A DNA stretch of 64,000 nucleotides from CBDFNN01 sp965250215 (GTDB lineage: Bacteria; Bacteroidota; Rhodothermia; Rhodothermales; DATKEJ01). Of this stretch, positions 9,240 to 18,447 are shown one piece after another. Position 1 is the first letter of the stretch. Each line of letters begins with the position of its first letter. The DNA lies in the NCBI GenBank assembly GCA_965250215.1, contig CBDFNN010000004.1, positions 3,348,001 to 3,412,000 on the forward strand, read 5' to 3'. The notes under the pieces were generated by a model. It was not told the DNA's origin. It did not search any database and was given only the letters and a program-made list of their open reading frames with translations. The position numbers were made by a program, and so were the translations under genes.

Positions 9240-10151
9240 ATAAAACAATATTCGACGCTAGTATTCTGCTTTTGCTTAACGATAAGCATTACATCCTGTG
9301 CTGAAAAGCCAAGCCCCGAACTTAGTTCGAGGTATGAGCTAACCGATCAGCTTGAAAGAAGGATATCCTTAGATTCCACTCCGCGAAGCGTTGTGACCTT
9401 GATGCCAAATTTAACGGAGCTGCTATACGAAATTGGAGGTGGTAGTTTTCTTGCGGCAAGCGCACTTGCAGACTCGTATCCACCTGAGGTCAAACTATTG
9501 ACTCGTTTTAATAGTCTTCCCCTTGATCTTGAGAAAATCGTCTCGATTTCTCCTGACCTTGTCTTCGCTGTCGACGGCTTGAACAGCCCAGATGATGCCG
9601 ACAGATTGGAAGAGCTTGGAATTCCTAGCTATTTTCTCAGCTTCGAGTCCTTGATCGACATTAGCAAAGCAATGTCAATCATGGGAGTCGTTCTAGGATT
9701 GGAAGATCAGGCCTTGATCGCGAGAGAGAGGTTTGAAAAAGGTCTCAAGATCGATTCATTAGGTGCTTCTCTGAGTGGAGAACTACAAACTGAGATTCTT
9801 GTGCTGAACAGCCTTGAAGTACTTTATTCTTTTGGGAAGTCCAGTTATGCTAATGAACTCGTTACATTTGCTGGGGGTACTCTGGCAACCAGCTCTTTGG
9901 ACGATAATGCAGTGGTTCTGAATGACGAGTTTGTATTGTCTAGGGACCCCGATATAATTGTTTTGGCTTTTCCAAAAAGAATGAGCACATCCGAAATTTT
10001 AGAATTGAGGCCGAACTGGAAGAAATTGAAGGCGATTAGAAACGAATCCTTTTATACTCTTCACCCAGATATTCTTCTCCGCCCTGGGCCACGAATCGTT
10101 CAAGCCGTCGATTCCCTCAGGAGCTGGATCGGTAATTTGGAAGCAGAATAA
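9240..10151 (+). CDS. BtuF/FecB-type substrate-binding lipoprotein of an ABC importer (probable ATA start)
   Basis: A class III periplasmic-binding protein for a cobalamin or iron-chelate importer. The conserved beginning of the binding domain (SVVTLMPNLTELLYEIGGG) straddles the first canonical start codon (GTG 9393), so that start would delete the first strand. Reading upstream in frame gives a stop at 9207-9209 and then an excellent lipoprotein signal peptide with lipobox ITSC, provided translation starts at ATA 9240 (MKQYS...) or ATT 9210. ATA has an AGGA 6 nt upstream. The 303-aa product also shows ISPDLVFAVDG and DIIVLAFPKRM, typical of the fold. Its stop overlaps the permease start by one base (TAATG), indicating an operon. 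Ligand unknown. Confidence 0.82.
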   Translation: MKQYSTLVFCFCLTISITSCAEKPSPELSSRYELTDQLERRISLDSTPRSVVTLMPNLTELLYEIGGGSFLAASALADSYPPEVKLLTRFNSLPLDLEKIVSISPDLVFAVDGLNSPDDADRLEELGIPSYFLSFESLIDISKAMSIMGVVLGLEDQALIARERFEKGLKIDSLGASLSGELQTEILVLNSLEVLYSFGKSSYANELVTFAGGTLATSSLDDNAVVLNDEFVLSRDPDIIVLAFPKRMSTSEILELRPNWKKLKAIRNESFYTLHPDILLRPGPRIVQAVDSLRSWIGNLEAE

Positions 10152-11185
10152 TGCTAGGCAAAGAATTAATAGTCTATATAGTTTGGACCTGTTTGACGGC
10201 ATTGGTTCTTGGATTTGCGCTATCAATAGGAAGCGAGTCAATATCCAGCGGTGATCTATTGGCGGTCCTTCAGGACAAGCTTTTCGGAATTCCGTCCAAT
10301 GTACGGACGAGTATCCAGACGATTGTTTGGGACATCAGGCTGCCTCGAATCATAATGGCATTCTGTGTTGGTGGATGCCTTGCTTGTCTGGGAATAGCCA
10401 TGCAGACATTGGTTCGAAACCCACTTGCCGAGCCTTTTATCTTAGGCGTTTCGAGTGGTGCATCCGCTGGTGCTAGTCTTTTCTATTTAGGTTTTTTGCC
10501 CCTCTCCTTAGCTAGCCAATTGAGCCTCCCCTTGGCTGCATTTATTGGTGCCTTGGCTGCAATCGTTATCGTTTTCTTTGTGGCTAAAAAGGACGGAATG
10601 ATTCCAGCCACCAGACTATTGCTCGCAGGAATCGCTATTTCATCTCTCTTAGGAGCCGTCACGTCATATGCTACGCTAGCAGCTCCTGATGGAAACAGAA
10701 TTCAGTCCCTTCTATTTTGGCTTCTGGGGTCTCTGTCAAATTCGAGCTGGGAGGATCTTTTGCTTCCGCTAAGCGCTTCGATCGTTACGGTAGTAGGATT
10801 AACGATTTTTGGCCGTCCTCTCGACGCGATGTTGCTAGGTGAAGGACAAGCCAAGAGTTTGGGAGTAAACGTGTCGAGGCTAAAAAAGAGCCTGCTCCTT
10901 CTGACAGCGGCCGTCACTGGAATTTGTGTCGCCTATTCAGGAATAATAGGCTTTGTTGGGCTCATTATCCCCCATCTTGGAAGGATGTTAATAGGGGCAA
11001 CCCACAGAAAACTAGTTCCTTTCTGCTTCCTTGTTGGCGCCCTCTTTCTAGTTGCGGCTGACTTAATAGCTAGATCAGCTCTCCGCCCCCAAGAACTTCC
11101 TATCGGAGTGATTACGGCAATCTGTGGTGTCCCGTTCTTCTTGTTCATATTAAGACGAAGCACTTACAACTATGGCGGTGTCTAA
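10151..11185 (+). CDS. FecCD/BtuC-family ABC transporter permease
   Basis: The membrane subunit of a type II ABC importer for vitamin B12, siderophore or heme. The 344 residues hold about ten hydrophobic segments. Family signatures are visible: IRLPRIIMAFCVGGCLACLGIAMQ near residues 60-80, NPLAEPFILGVSSGAS, LLGEGQAKSLGVN in the cytoplasmic coupling loop, and GFVGLIIPHLGRMLIG. It overlaps the binding-protein gene by one base. The usual third gene, the ATPase, is absent: a 14-codon reading frame starting inside this gene's last codons (11172) stops at 11216, and a polyprenyl synthase follows. The transporter must use an ATPase encoded elsewhere or be non-functional. Confidence 0.92.
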   Translation: MLGKELIVYIVWTCLTALVLGFALSIGSESISSGDLLAVLQDKLFGIPSNVRTSIQTIVWDIRLPRIIMAFCVGGCLACLGIAMQTLVRNPLAEPFILGVSSGASAGASLFYLGFLPLSLASQLSLPLAAFIGALAAIVIVFFVAKKDGMIPATRLLLAGIAISSLLGAVTSYATLAAPDGNRIQSLLFWLLGSLSNSSWEDLLLPLSASIVTVVGLTIFGRPLDAMLLGEGQAKSLGVNVSRLKKSLLLLTAAVTGICVAYSGIIGFVGLIIPHLGRMLIGATHRKLVPFCFLVGALFLVAADLIARSALRPQELPIGVITAICGVPFFLFILRRSTYNYGGV

Positions 11186-11283
11186 TGCTAGAAACCTTCA
11201 ATTCAAGGTCCAGTAAACCCTGCCCAACCCTCAACTGAGATTAGCTGGCACAAGCCCAACTACATATTTCTACACCGAGCGCC

Positions 11284-12276
11284 TTGCTTAGACAGCCTGG
11301 CAAAAAAATCACCATAAAAGGTATTCAGGCTCCTGTTCAAGGGGAGCTCAGAAAATTCCAAGCTCACTTCCGAACTGCCATGAAATCGGATGTGGGAATA
11401 CTAGACAAAATTACTCGCTACGTACTCTGGCGAAAGGGAAAACAGATACGACCAACTCTTGTTTTTCTAGCGGCGAAAATGACCGGCGTTGTAAAGGAGA
11501 GAACCTATACCGCTTCGTCACTGATTGAGCTTCTTCATACAGCCACCTTGGTTCATGATGACGTTGTCGACGACGCCAATATGAGAAGAGGAGCTCTTTC
11601 GATCAAGAAAGTCTGGAACAACAAAATTGGAGTTCTTCTCGGCGACTACCTTTTGAGCCGAGGCCTGTTACTCGCTCTTGAGAACGGCGATCACGATATA
11701 CTGAAGATCGTCTCCACTGCAGTCAAACGTATGAGTGAAGGTGAGTTACTTCAAATTGAAAAATCTCGCCACCTCGATATAGACGAGGAGACCTATTTCC
11801 GAATAATCGGTGACAAAACAGCGTCCTTGTTTGAGGCCTGCACGAGAGCAGGAGCAGCAAGCTCCGGATCCAATCAGGATGAAATTGACAAAATGGGTGT
11901 TATTGGGAATAAGCTGGGGCTCGCATTCCAAATCCGAGACGACCTATTTGACTTTGGAGTGGAAGACGTAGGAAAGCCTCTGGGAATAGACATTCAAGAG
12001 AAGAAAATGACACTCCCCCTTATCCATGCTTTGGGAAACGGGGATAAGAGTGAATCAAAAGGTATTATTAAGATCGTAGGGCAGAAAAGGAAGTCCAAGT
12101 CTGACATTTCAGAGGTTGGCGCATTTGTCAGAAAAAGAGGAGGCCTTGAATATGCCCAGGGTAAGATGATGACTCTTGCCGAAGATGCGATTGATCTTAT
12201 TTCGAGCTTTCCTCCTACGGCGGCGCGAGATGCTATGATGGATACTATCGGCTTTGTTGTCATTAGAAGTAAGTAG
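11284..12276 (+). CDS. Polyprenyl (trans-isoprenyl) diphosphate synthase
   Basis: This enzyme elongates an allylic diphosphate with isopentenyl diphosphate, most likely to make the menaquinone side chain. Both aspartate-rich motifs are present: HDDVVDDANMRRG in the middle of the first half and DDLFDFG in the second. KGKQIRP and the GDYLLSRGL segment are also standard. At 330 aa it is a full-length family member. The start codon is probably TTG 11284, but the family's usual N-terminus (K-x-I-Q-A-P-V) begins at an in-frame ATA at 11314, so the first ten residues may not be translated. Chain length cannot be read from the sequence with confidence. It precedes the MBL-fold gene by 4 bp. Confidence 0.92.
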   Translation: MLRQPGKKITIKGIQAPVQGELRKFQAHFRTAMKSDVGILDKITRYVLWRKGKQIRPTLVFLAAKMTGVVKERTYTASSLIELLHTATLVHDDVVDDANMRRGALSIKKVWNNKIGVLLGDYLLSRGLLLALENGDHDILKIVSTAVKRMSEGELLQIEKSRHLDIDEETYFRIIGDKTASLFEACTRAGAASSGSNQDEIDKMGVIGNKLGLAFQIRDDLFDFGVEDVGKPLGIDIQEKKMTLPLIHALGNGDKSESKGIIKIVGQKRKSKSDISEVGAFVRKRGGLEYAQGKMMTLAEDAIDLISSFPPTAARDAMMDTIGFVVIRSK

Positions 12277-12280
12277 AATT

Positions 12281-13027
12281 ATGGCTTTTGTTTATTTGCT
12301 TGGAACTGGCGCGGCAACGGCGTCAATCGATCGAACTACGACGATGCTAGCGCTAGAGGCTGAAGGCGAGTTAATCGTGTTTGACTGTGGTGGCGACGTA
12401 TGTCACCAAATGAAGAAATGCGGTCTAGATCCTTTGGACATTACTCTATTAATTATCAGTCACGAACATCCGGATCACGTTGGAGGATATCCGCTCTTTA
12501 TTGAGAAGATGTGGTTGACCGGGCGAACGAAGAATATCCCTGTTGCAAGTCACAAGCGTGGAATGAATCAAGCAAAAAAATGCTTCGATATTTTTGACAC
12601 AGAACGTTGGGAAAATTTACCCTGTATCGATTGGATAGAGCTGTCTCTAGAACCAAATAGTCCAGTATTAGAATCAGAAAATTGGAAGATAACTTCAAGT
12701 CCAGGTGATCACGGCGTTCCAACAATTGGAATTAGGGTGGAAAACAGGCAAAGTGGAAAAATCCTAGCCTATTCCTGTGATACCCTTCCCAGTCAAACCA
12801 TCGTAGATATGGGAAAAGGAGCCAATATCTTTATCCATGAAGCTACAGGAGAAGGGCCAGTCCACTCTTCAATTTCCCAAGCAGCCGAAGTCGCTAAAGC
12901 TGCTGAGGCCGAGCAACTCGTGCTTGTACATTTGCCACTGGAAATTGACGAAGTTGAGCTTTCAGTAGCGAAAGAAATCCATCCAGATATTTTGATCGGT
13001 GAGGATTGCATTCGTTTTGAGTTTTAG
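12281..13027 (+). CDS. Cytoplasmic metallo-beta-lactamase-fold hydrolase (RNase Z-like)
   Basis: A 248-aa protein of the MBL superfamily. The zinc motif HEHPDHVGG (H-x-H-x-D-H) follows a first strand FVYLLGTGAATAS, and further metal ligands are suggested by SPGDHG, SCDT and a late HLP. No signal peptide is present if ATG 12281 is used, which I chose because it gives the normal first strand; an upstream TTG would add nine non-homologous residues and overlap the polyprenyl synthase. RNase Z proper has a larger exosite arm; that is not seen, so the substrate is unknown. The end overlaps the secreted protease gene. A second, exported MBL protein of similar type is encoded at 27685. Confidence 0.85.
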   Translation: MAFVYLLGTGAATASIDRTTTMLALEAEGELIVFDCGGDVCHQMKKCGLDPLDITLLIISHEHPDHVGGYPLFIEKMWLTGRTKNIPVASHKRGMNQAKKCFDIFDTERWENLPCIDWIELSLEPNSPVLESENWKITSSPGDHGVPTIGIRVENRQSGKILAYSCDTLPSQTIVDMGKGANIFIHEATGEGPVHSSISQAAEVAKAAEAEQLVLVHLPLEIDEVELSVAKEIHPDILIGEDCIRFEF

Positions 13028-14771
13028 ATCACTAGTTGCGGCATGCCTGCTTATTTTACTGCATTCCGTGCAGATCCTTCATGCTCAAAAATGCGAATTA
13101 GCTGATCCCTACCGTACTCCAAAAGCGGCCACAACTGGACAAACGAAGGTCCTGATCGTATTCGTTAAATTCGCCGATGATCGAGATCTAGGAGATATTT
13201 GCATTGAGCAGCGGCAATGGCCTCTTTTTGATGATCCCACGCGCCTTCCATTCTACGCGAACGATCTCATATCGCCTACCCCCAAACCCAAGGCTGGTGA
13301 TTTTGGTATAACCCACTACTTTGATAAAATGAGTAATGGTAAATTCAAGCTATTTGGTGACGTGTACCCGAAAGTTGTGACGAGCGAACTCCCTAGGTCG
13401 GCCTATTTGAGAATTGCAAAATCAGGCTATGGATTTCTAGCACAGGAAATACTAAGAAAAATTGACAGAGATGTAGATTTCGCTCAATTCGACACTAATC
13501 CCTGCGACGGGATTATGGATCAAGTCGTTTTTATTATCAGACGGGATCCATCTGCAAGCTTCACAGGCGTAGCAAGTCTTAATGGTGCTGATGCTGTTTA
13601 TGGGAATCCAAAAGAGAGAATAGTGCTCGATGGAGTCACTTTTGATTGGGAATCTTCCGGCTCATTTTTAATCCACTCACGTCCAGGAAACATCCTTCCA
13701 CCTGTTTATATGACCCGCCTGTTGGCACATGAATATGGTCATCACTTGTGGAACGAGAACGGTCATTTTAGAGGACACCTCCAGCCTATTCGGAATAATG
13801 ACACCCCAGCAAACGGCACGGACCGTTTGGGTTATGTGCTTATGGCAGGACGAGGAGGAGGACGCGATACAAGAGGTGACTATTTAATTTCGTCTCACGA
13901 ACGTGACCTACTGGGCTGGATTAATCCGATCCAAGCAGATACTAGCAGAATCAGCAACTATCGATTGGGAGACTACTATAGCACGAGCGATGTCATCAAA
14001 GTCCCCTTGGGCAATGACAGAGCGGGCGAATATTTTCTTTATCTAGACAATCGGCAAAGAGTGGGTCCTTACGACCAGGAGTTGGTTTATGAGAGCTCTC
14101 AATGTCCAAGCAAATATGAGCTCGAATACCTTAGGACAACTGGAGTGCTTGCAAGCCTTGTCCATCGATCTAGTAGGCAGTCTCGGATCGACATCCTGGC
14201 ATCAGATAACGAGCTCGAGCTATCTAATACTAACTCTGACTATGATGGCGATCTCTATGGAAGAAAGGGGCAGCGACAACTTACTCCTTTTACAAAGCCA
14301 GCTCTTCAACCACCGACAGGAAAACGTTCTTGGCTTGCTATAGACAGGATTTACGAATCATCGGGATCTGGAATTAGCTTTGACATTGTCCCAGACTTCA
14401 GGCAAAGACCAATTATCAGGGAAGATTCATGGCTAACTGAAAGTTTGGACTTCTTGATATTCGATCGACCTCTTCTCCTCACGAACAAAGCTGTTTTTCA
14501 CATTGAAAATGAAGGCTTTCAATCAACTGCGATATTAATTGACCCCAGTTCTGTTTTGGAAATATCTAAGTCTGCCACGGTGAAAACTCATGACTTTATT
14601 TTGGAATCAGGCAGCACACTCATTTTGAATGGAGCATTGGATGTATCGGGCTATTGGGTCGCTGAGCCAGGGGCTACCATCCAAATCAAAAATGGAGCGA
14701 GTCTTCAAATTGGTGAGCGAAGCATTGAGTTCCAGATGGATCAAATTCTCAAAGGTCCCATCGAATTCTAG
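12999..14771 (+). CDS. Secreted M6-like zinc metalloprotease with C-terminal beta-rich tail
   Basis: The N-terminus is a signal peptide (VAACLLILLHSVQIL, cleavage near HAQ). The protease signature HEYGHHLW (HExxH) is at residues 244-251, preceded by VLIVFVKFADDRD and HYFDKMSNGKFKLFGDVYP, which are typical of immune-inhibitor-A/M6 peptidases. LISSHERDLLGWI lies shortly downstream, as in that family. The last 130 residues contain short repeating strands rich in Ile, Ser and Gly (ILIDPSSVLEISKSATVK, LESGSTLILNGALDVSG, EPGATIQIKNGASLQIG), like a beta-helix or omp-like stalk. No T9SS sorting domain is evident. The start may be GTG 12999 or TTG 13017; both overlap the MBL gene. The natural substrate is unknown. 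Confidence 0.85.
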   Translation: MRIAFVLSFRSLVAACLLILLHSVQILHAQKCELADPYRTPKAATTGQTKVLIVFVKFADDRDLGDICIEQRQWPLFDDPTRLPFYANDLISPTPKPKAGDFGITHYFDKMSNGKFKLFGDVYPKVVTSELPRSAYLRIAKSGYGFLAQEILRKIDRDVDFAQFDTNPCDGIMDQVVFIIRRDPSASFTGVASLNGADAVYGNPKERIVLDGVTFDWESSGSFLIHSRPGNILPPVYMTRLLAHEYGHHLWNENGHFRGHLQPIRNNDTPANGTDRLGYVLMAGRGGGRDTRGDYLISSHERDLLGWINPIQADTSRISNYRLGDYYSTSDVIKVPLGNDRAGEYFLYLDNRQRVGPYDQELVYESSQCPSKYELEYLRTTGVLASLVHRSSRQSRIDILASDNELELSNTNSDYDGDLYGRKGQRQLTPFTKPALQPPTGKRSWLAIDRIYESSGSGISFDIVPDFRQRPIIREDSWLTESLDFLIFDRPLLLTNKAVFHIENEGFQSTAILIDPSSVLEISKSATVKTHDFILESGSTLILNGALDVSGYWVAEPGATIQIKNGASLQIGERSIEFQMDQILKGPIEF

Positions 14772-14807
14772 CCGAGATCCGACTCAGAAAGCATAAGCTC
14801 ATGGGAT

Positions 14808-15746
14808 TTATTCGAGCCGCCCTTCGCTTACTTTGAAAAGTTGGTATACCTTCCGAATGCCTTGCTCTAGGCTAATGCTTGGTTTCCAACCCATCTCGGT
14901 CAATTTACTTGAGTCTAGCAATTTTCTAGGAGTACCATCCGGCTTAGAATGGTCGTTTGTTATCTCCCCTTCGAAGCCAACTACCTTTTTGATCAACCCC
15001 GCAAGGTCTCTAATTGAAATGTCATCCCCAAAGCCGACGTTGATATGCTCTTTTTCATCATACTGATCCATGAGGAAAAGACAAGCCGAAGCAAGGTCAT
15101 CGACGTGAAGAAATTCACGCTGAGGCTTTCCAGTTCCCCACATTACGACCTCCTCCGCATCATTCTCCTTCGCCTCGTGAAATTTTCTAAGCAGAGCTGG
15201 AAGCACATGAGAATTATTTAAATCATAGTTGTCATTCGGCCCATAGAGATTGGTTGGCATGGCCGAAATAAAGTTTGCTCCGTACTGATCTCGATATGCC
15301 TCGCACAATTTTATCCCAGCAATTTTTGCAATAGCATAAGGCTCATTGGTAGGCTCTAGGTAGCCAGCTAGGAGTTCTGCTTCACGCATTGGCTGTTGTG
15401 CCATTTTTGGATATATACAGGACGATCCAAGGAATAGCAGTTTCTTCACTCCATGCCGATGTGCAGAATTTATCACATTCGATTCAATCATTAGGTTATC
15501 AAACAAAAACTCCGCCCGGAAATTATTGTTGGCTTGGATGCCGCCAACTTTTGCAGCAGCAAGAAATACATAGTCGGGTTTCTCGGTAGCAAAAAACTCT
15601 TCAACTGAGGACTGGTCGACTAAGTCTAGTTCACTGCTGGTCCGGCCAAGAATATCATAATGACCTCTTTCTTGTAGACCCCGAACCAAGGCCGATCCAA
15701 CCATTCCTCGATGGCCTGCAACATAGATTTTCGCGTCCTTTTCCAT
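14808..15746 (-). CDS. fcl: GDP-L-fucose synthase (epimerase/reductase)
   Basis: It turns GDP-4-keto-6-deoxy-D-mannose into GDP-L-fucose with NADPH, supplying activated fucose for surface glycans. The 312-aa SDR has the N-terminal nucleotide motif GHRGMVGSA, the catalytic YAIAKIAG (Tyr-x3-Lys), the Ser of FLGSSCIYP and the family-specific segments MPTNLYGPNDNYD and WGTGKPQREFLHVDDLA. Its ATG overlaps the stop of gmd (TAATG), so the two enzymes are made from one message in pathway order. No glycosyltransferases are adjacent, so this pair is a nucleotide-sugar supply unit rather than part of a visible polysaccharide cluster. Confidence 0.95.
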   Translation of the reverse strand: MEKDAKIYVAGHRGMVGSALVRGLQERGHYDILGRTSSELDLVDQSSVEEFFATEKPDYVFLAAAKVGGIQANNNFRAEFLFDNLMIESNVINSAHRHGVKKLLFLGSSCIYPKMAQQPMREAELLAGYLEPTNEPYAIAKIAGIKLCEAYRDQYGANFISAMPTNLYGPNDNYDLNNSHVLPALLRKFHEAKENDAEEVVMWGTGKPQREFLHVDDLASACLFLMDQYDEKEHINVGFGDDISIRDLAGLIKKVVGFEGEITNDHSKPDGTPRKLLDSSKLTEMGWKPSISLEQGIRKVYQLFKVSEGRLE

Positions 15747-16810
15747 TAGCTCTCAGCGTTTATTAAAAGCTGTTCTCGCCGTGCTTCCGCTGTATCCGAC
15801 CTCATCATTTCAGTGACCAATTCTTCGATCGAATATTGACTCGACCACCCAAGTTTCTCTTTTGCTTTGCTTGGGTCTCCTAGTAATTCTTCCACCTCTG
15901 TGGGTCGAAAATATCGGGGGTCAATCTTTACTAATATTTTTTCGCTATTTGAATCAATGCCCACTTCCTCAAGACCTTCTCCACGCCACTCAATGTTAAT
16001 CCCTGCCTCCAGGAATGCTCTTTCAATAAAGTATCGAACACTTACTTTTTTTCCTGTAGCAAGGACAAAATCTTCTGGCTCTTCTTGTTGAAGCATCAGC
16101 CACATTCCCCTGACATAATCTTTGGCATGTCCCCAGTCTCGCTCGGCATTCAGGTTGCCGATATAGAGTCTATCTTGAAGACCAATTGAGATTCGGGAAA
16201 CAGCGCGAGTAATTTTTCGAGTGACAAAAGTCTCTCCTCTAATCGGAGACTCGTGATTGAACAGAATTCCATTGCAGGCAAACATGTTGTATGCCTCTCG
16301 ATAATTCACTGTGATCCAAAAGGCGTATAATTTTGCTGCACCGTAGGGTGATCGAGGATAAAAAGGTGTGGTCTCCTTTTGAGGCACCTCTTGCACCTTT
16401 CCAAAAAGCTCTGAGGTACTGGCTTGATAGAATTTGGTCTTTTCTGTCAAGCCCAACATCCTGATCGCTTCTAATAACCTAAGCGTTCCAAGTCCGTCTA
16501 CATCCGCTGTGTACTCAGGCATTCCAAAAGAGACAGCAACATGAGACATCGCTCCGAGGTTGTAAATCTCATCTGGCTGAACTTCCTGGACTATTCTGAT
16601 CAAATTAGTCGAATCACTAAGATCGCCATAGTGAAGGCTAAATCGATGGTTCTCGATGTGCGGATCTTCATAGATGTGGTCAATCCGCTTGGTGTTGAAA
16701 GAAGATGAGCGTCGTTTTATTCCATGAACCTCGTATCCTTTTGATAGCAATAGCTCGGATAAATATGCGCCATCCTGTCCGGTGACACCCGTGATTAGGG
16801 CTTTCTTCAT
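15746..16810 (-). CDS. gmd: GDP-mannose 4,6-dehydratase
   Basis: It dehydrates GDP-D-mannose to GDP-4-keto-6-deoxy-D-mannose, the step before fcl. The 354-aa protein starts with GVTGQDGAYLSELLL, followed by GIKRRSSSFNT, HYGDLSDSTNL, QASTSELFG and YGAAKLYAFW (Tyr-x3-Lys), all specific to this dehydratase. RYFRPTEVEELLGDPSKAK near the end is the usual substrate/tetramer region. It overlaps fcl directly downstream. The roughly 225 bp upstream, shared divergently with thiE, should contain its promoter; I could not mark a convincing one. Confidence 0.96.
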   Translation of the reverse strand: MKKALITGVTGQDGAYLSELLLSKGYEVHGIKRRSSSFNTKRIDHIYEDPHIENHRFSLHYGDLSDSTNLIRIVQEVQPDEIYNLGAMSHVAVSFGMPEYTADVDGLGTLRLLEAIRMLGLTEKTKFYQASTSELFGKVQEVPQKETTPFYPRSPYGAAKLYAFWITVNYREAYNMFACNGILFNHESPIRGETFVTRKITRAVSRISIGLQDRLYIGNLNAERDWGHAKDYVRGMWLMLQQEEPEDFVLATGKKVSVRYFIERAFLEAGINIEWRGEGLEEVGIDSNSEKILVKIDPRYFRPTEVEELLGDPSKAKEKLGWSSQYSIEELVTEMMRSDTAEARREQLLINAES

Positions 16811-17036
16811 TTAGGTATTAAATCGATTAAAACGGTATATCACTTAAATATTATCTGCAACCTCGGGATTGAACTTGTGCAAGATCCAATCCCAGCAATC
16901 GCCAATACTTACTAGGCTTTGTTCTGTTCATATTGAGAACACCTTGGGAATGCCATGGTCGAAAGGAGGCTGAGTGACCTAATACTGAACTAGCAATTCT
17001 TTTGAATGATTGGAAACTATACAATAGCTTGACTAA

Positions 17037-17657
17037 ATGCCTAGTATCGGAAGACTACATGTTATCACTACCCGTCAATTTCAAGATGAGTTCAGCCACG
17101 CCGAACTTGCAAAATTGGCTTTGCTGGGAGGGGCAGATGTAATTCAGTTTCGCGACAAAGACCTATCAAAAACTGACGCTCTTGCCGAAGCAAGAAAGCT
17201 AATTGATGTGTGCTCGAAAGGATCAGCAACAGCTTTGATTAACGATCACGTCGATTTGGCATTGATTCTGTCTTCGGAAGGAGTTCATCTTGGACAAAAC
17301 GATTTACCCATTAAACACGCCCGCCGCCTTCTTGGCCCTAGTCGAATCATTGGAGCAACAGCCCCCGACAGGAACTCGGCAATGCTGGCTGAACAGGAGG
17401 GAGCTGATTACATAGGTGTCGGGCCAGTTTTTTCTGGCAATTCGAAGGAGAAAAACCTTCCCTCTTTGGGACTTAAGGCCTTTCAGGAAATTTGCCGATC
17501 CGTCAGTATTCCCGTCATCGGAATTGGTGGAATTAAGCTCGAAAATGCCGCCAGTATATTGGATCATGGAGGGCACGGAATCGCTGTGATGACCGCAATA
17601 TGTTGTGCCACAGATCCAGAGGCGTCTACTAGAAGATTCGTGAAAAGAATTTCGTGA
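17037..17657 (+). CDS. thiE: Thiamine phosphate synthase
   Basis: It joins the HMP-diphosphate and thiazole-phosphate moieties of thiamine. The 206-aa TIM barrel shows the family series: VIQFRDKD, ALINDHVDLAL, GVHLGQNDLP, IIGATA, DYIGVGPVFSGNSKEKN and PVIGIGGI. The canonical Thr-Lys pair after GPVF is represented by Ser-Lys. TenI-like proteins share much of this, but the substrate motifs lean to ThiE. No thi genes surround it and I saw no thiamine riboswitch in the 226 bp upstream. It overlaps or abuts the next kinase-like gene. Confidence 0.88.
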   Translation: MPSIGRLHVITTRQFQDEFSHAELAKLALLGGADVIQFRDKDLSKTDALAEARKLIDVCSKGSATALINDHVDLALILSSEGVHLGQNDLPIKHARRLLGPSRIIGATAPDRNSAMLAEQEGADYIGVGPVFSGNSKEKNLPSLGLKAFQEICRSVSIPVIGIGGIKLENAASILDHGGHGIAVMTAICCATDPEASTRRFVKRIS

Positions 17658-17698
17658 AGGGAATAGAATCAAATGACAGCACTGGTACGGCTCACAAA

Positions 17699-18295
17699 AT
17701 GAGTCTGAGAAACGAGCTAGGACGGAAGACAATTCACCTAGTCATGTTGATCGTTCCAATTGCGGCGCTTCACCTCGGCAAAACGCTCATATTAAAACTC
17801 ATCATTCCACTTTTCCTTTGTGCTCTATTTGCAGATGTAGCACGAAGTAGAAGCCAGTATTTCGGAAATTCTATCGACTCTCTCTTTGGAAAGCTCATGA
17901 GGAAATCCGAACTAGGCCAGGATTTGAATATAAATGGAGCAACGTGGATGCTTTTTTCCATTGCCTCCATTCTTCTTGTATTTCCGCTGGAGATTGCCGC
18001 CTCGTCACTGGCGCTTTTTATCGCTGGCGATGCTATGGCCGCACTCATCGGTCGTAGATTTGGCGGACGCGTCAATCTCATCGGACATGCAAGTTTGGCA
18101 GGCTCGCTCGCCTTTCTATTCTTTGGAGGCTTGGTTCTTTTTCTTCTGCCGCTTCAGTTGAGTACCGCCGCTAAGACTATCGGTCTTGGAGTTGGAATGC
18201 TTTTGGAAATGCCTGATGGGCCTCTCAATGACAATATCCAAGTGCCTTGGGCGAGCGCAATCTCGATGGTCATGGTAGAAGGCGTCCTCGGATAA
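17699..18295 (+). CDS. Membrane polyprenol/phytol/diacylglycerol kinase-like protein (SEC59/DGK1 family)
   Basis: A 198-aa hydrophobic protein with about six membrane segments. The N-terminal ELGRKTIHL matches the signature E-x2-RK-x2-H of CTP-dependent lipid kinases related to dolichol, phytol and yeast diacylglycerol kinases. FIAGDAMAALIGRRFGG (D-x-M/A-A-A-x-x-G) is the second family motif. ATG 17699 was chosen because it puts the RK-x2-H motif close to the N-terminus; GTG 17654 overlaps thiE by 4 nt and would add 15 polar residues, so it is a real alternative. The substrate is not readable from the sequence; salvage of prenyl alcohols or a role in phospholipid turnover are both possible. 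Confidence 0.75.
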   Translation: MSLRNELGRKTIHLVMLIVPIAALHLGKTLILKLIIPLFLCALFADVARSRSQYFGNSIDSLFGKLMRKSELGQDLNINGATWMLFSIASILLVFPLEIAASSLALFIAGDAMAALIGRRFGGRVNLIGHASLAGSLAFLFFGGLVLFLLPLQLSTAAKTIGLGVGMLLEMPDGPLNDNIQVPWASAISMVMVEGVLG

Positions 18296-18447
18296 AAATC
18301 CTAGCCAACATTCCACAGCCACTTGGGCTTGAAATATACCCATCCGATAACGATCTTGAACAAGGGTTGATTGCCTGTCATACCCTCTTCTTCCGTCTAA
18401 TAGAACCGAATCCTTGAAAAGTGTCGGATCTAAACAAACCAAGTAAA

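Noticed and set aside
16811..17036. Possible thiamine (TPP) riboswitch upstream of thiE
   Set aside because: A CTGAG is present near 16970, but the rest of the conserved TPP core (the ACC-TGAT-x-TGG-TAAT-x-CCA-GCG order) is missing.
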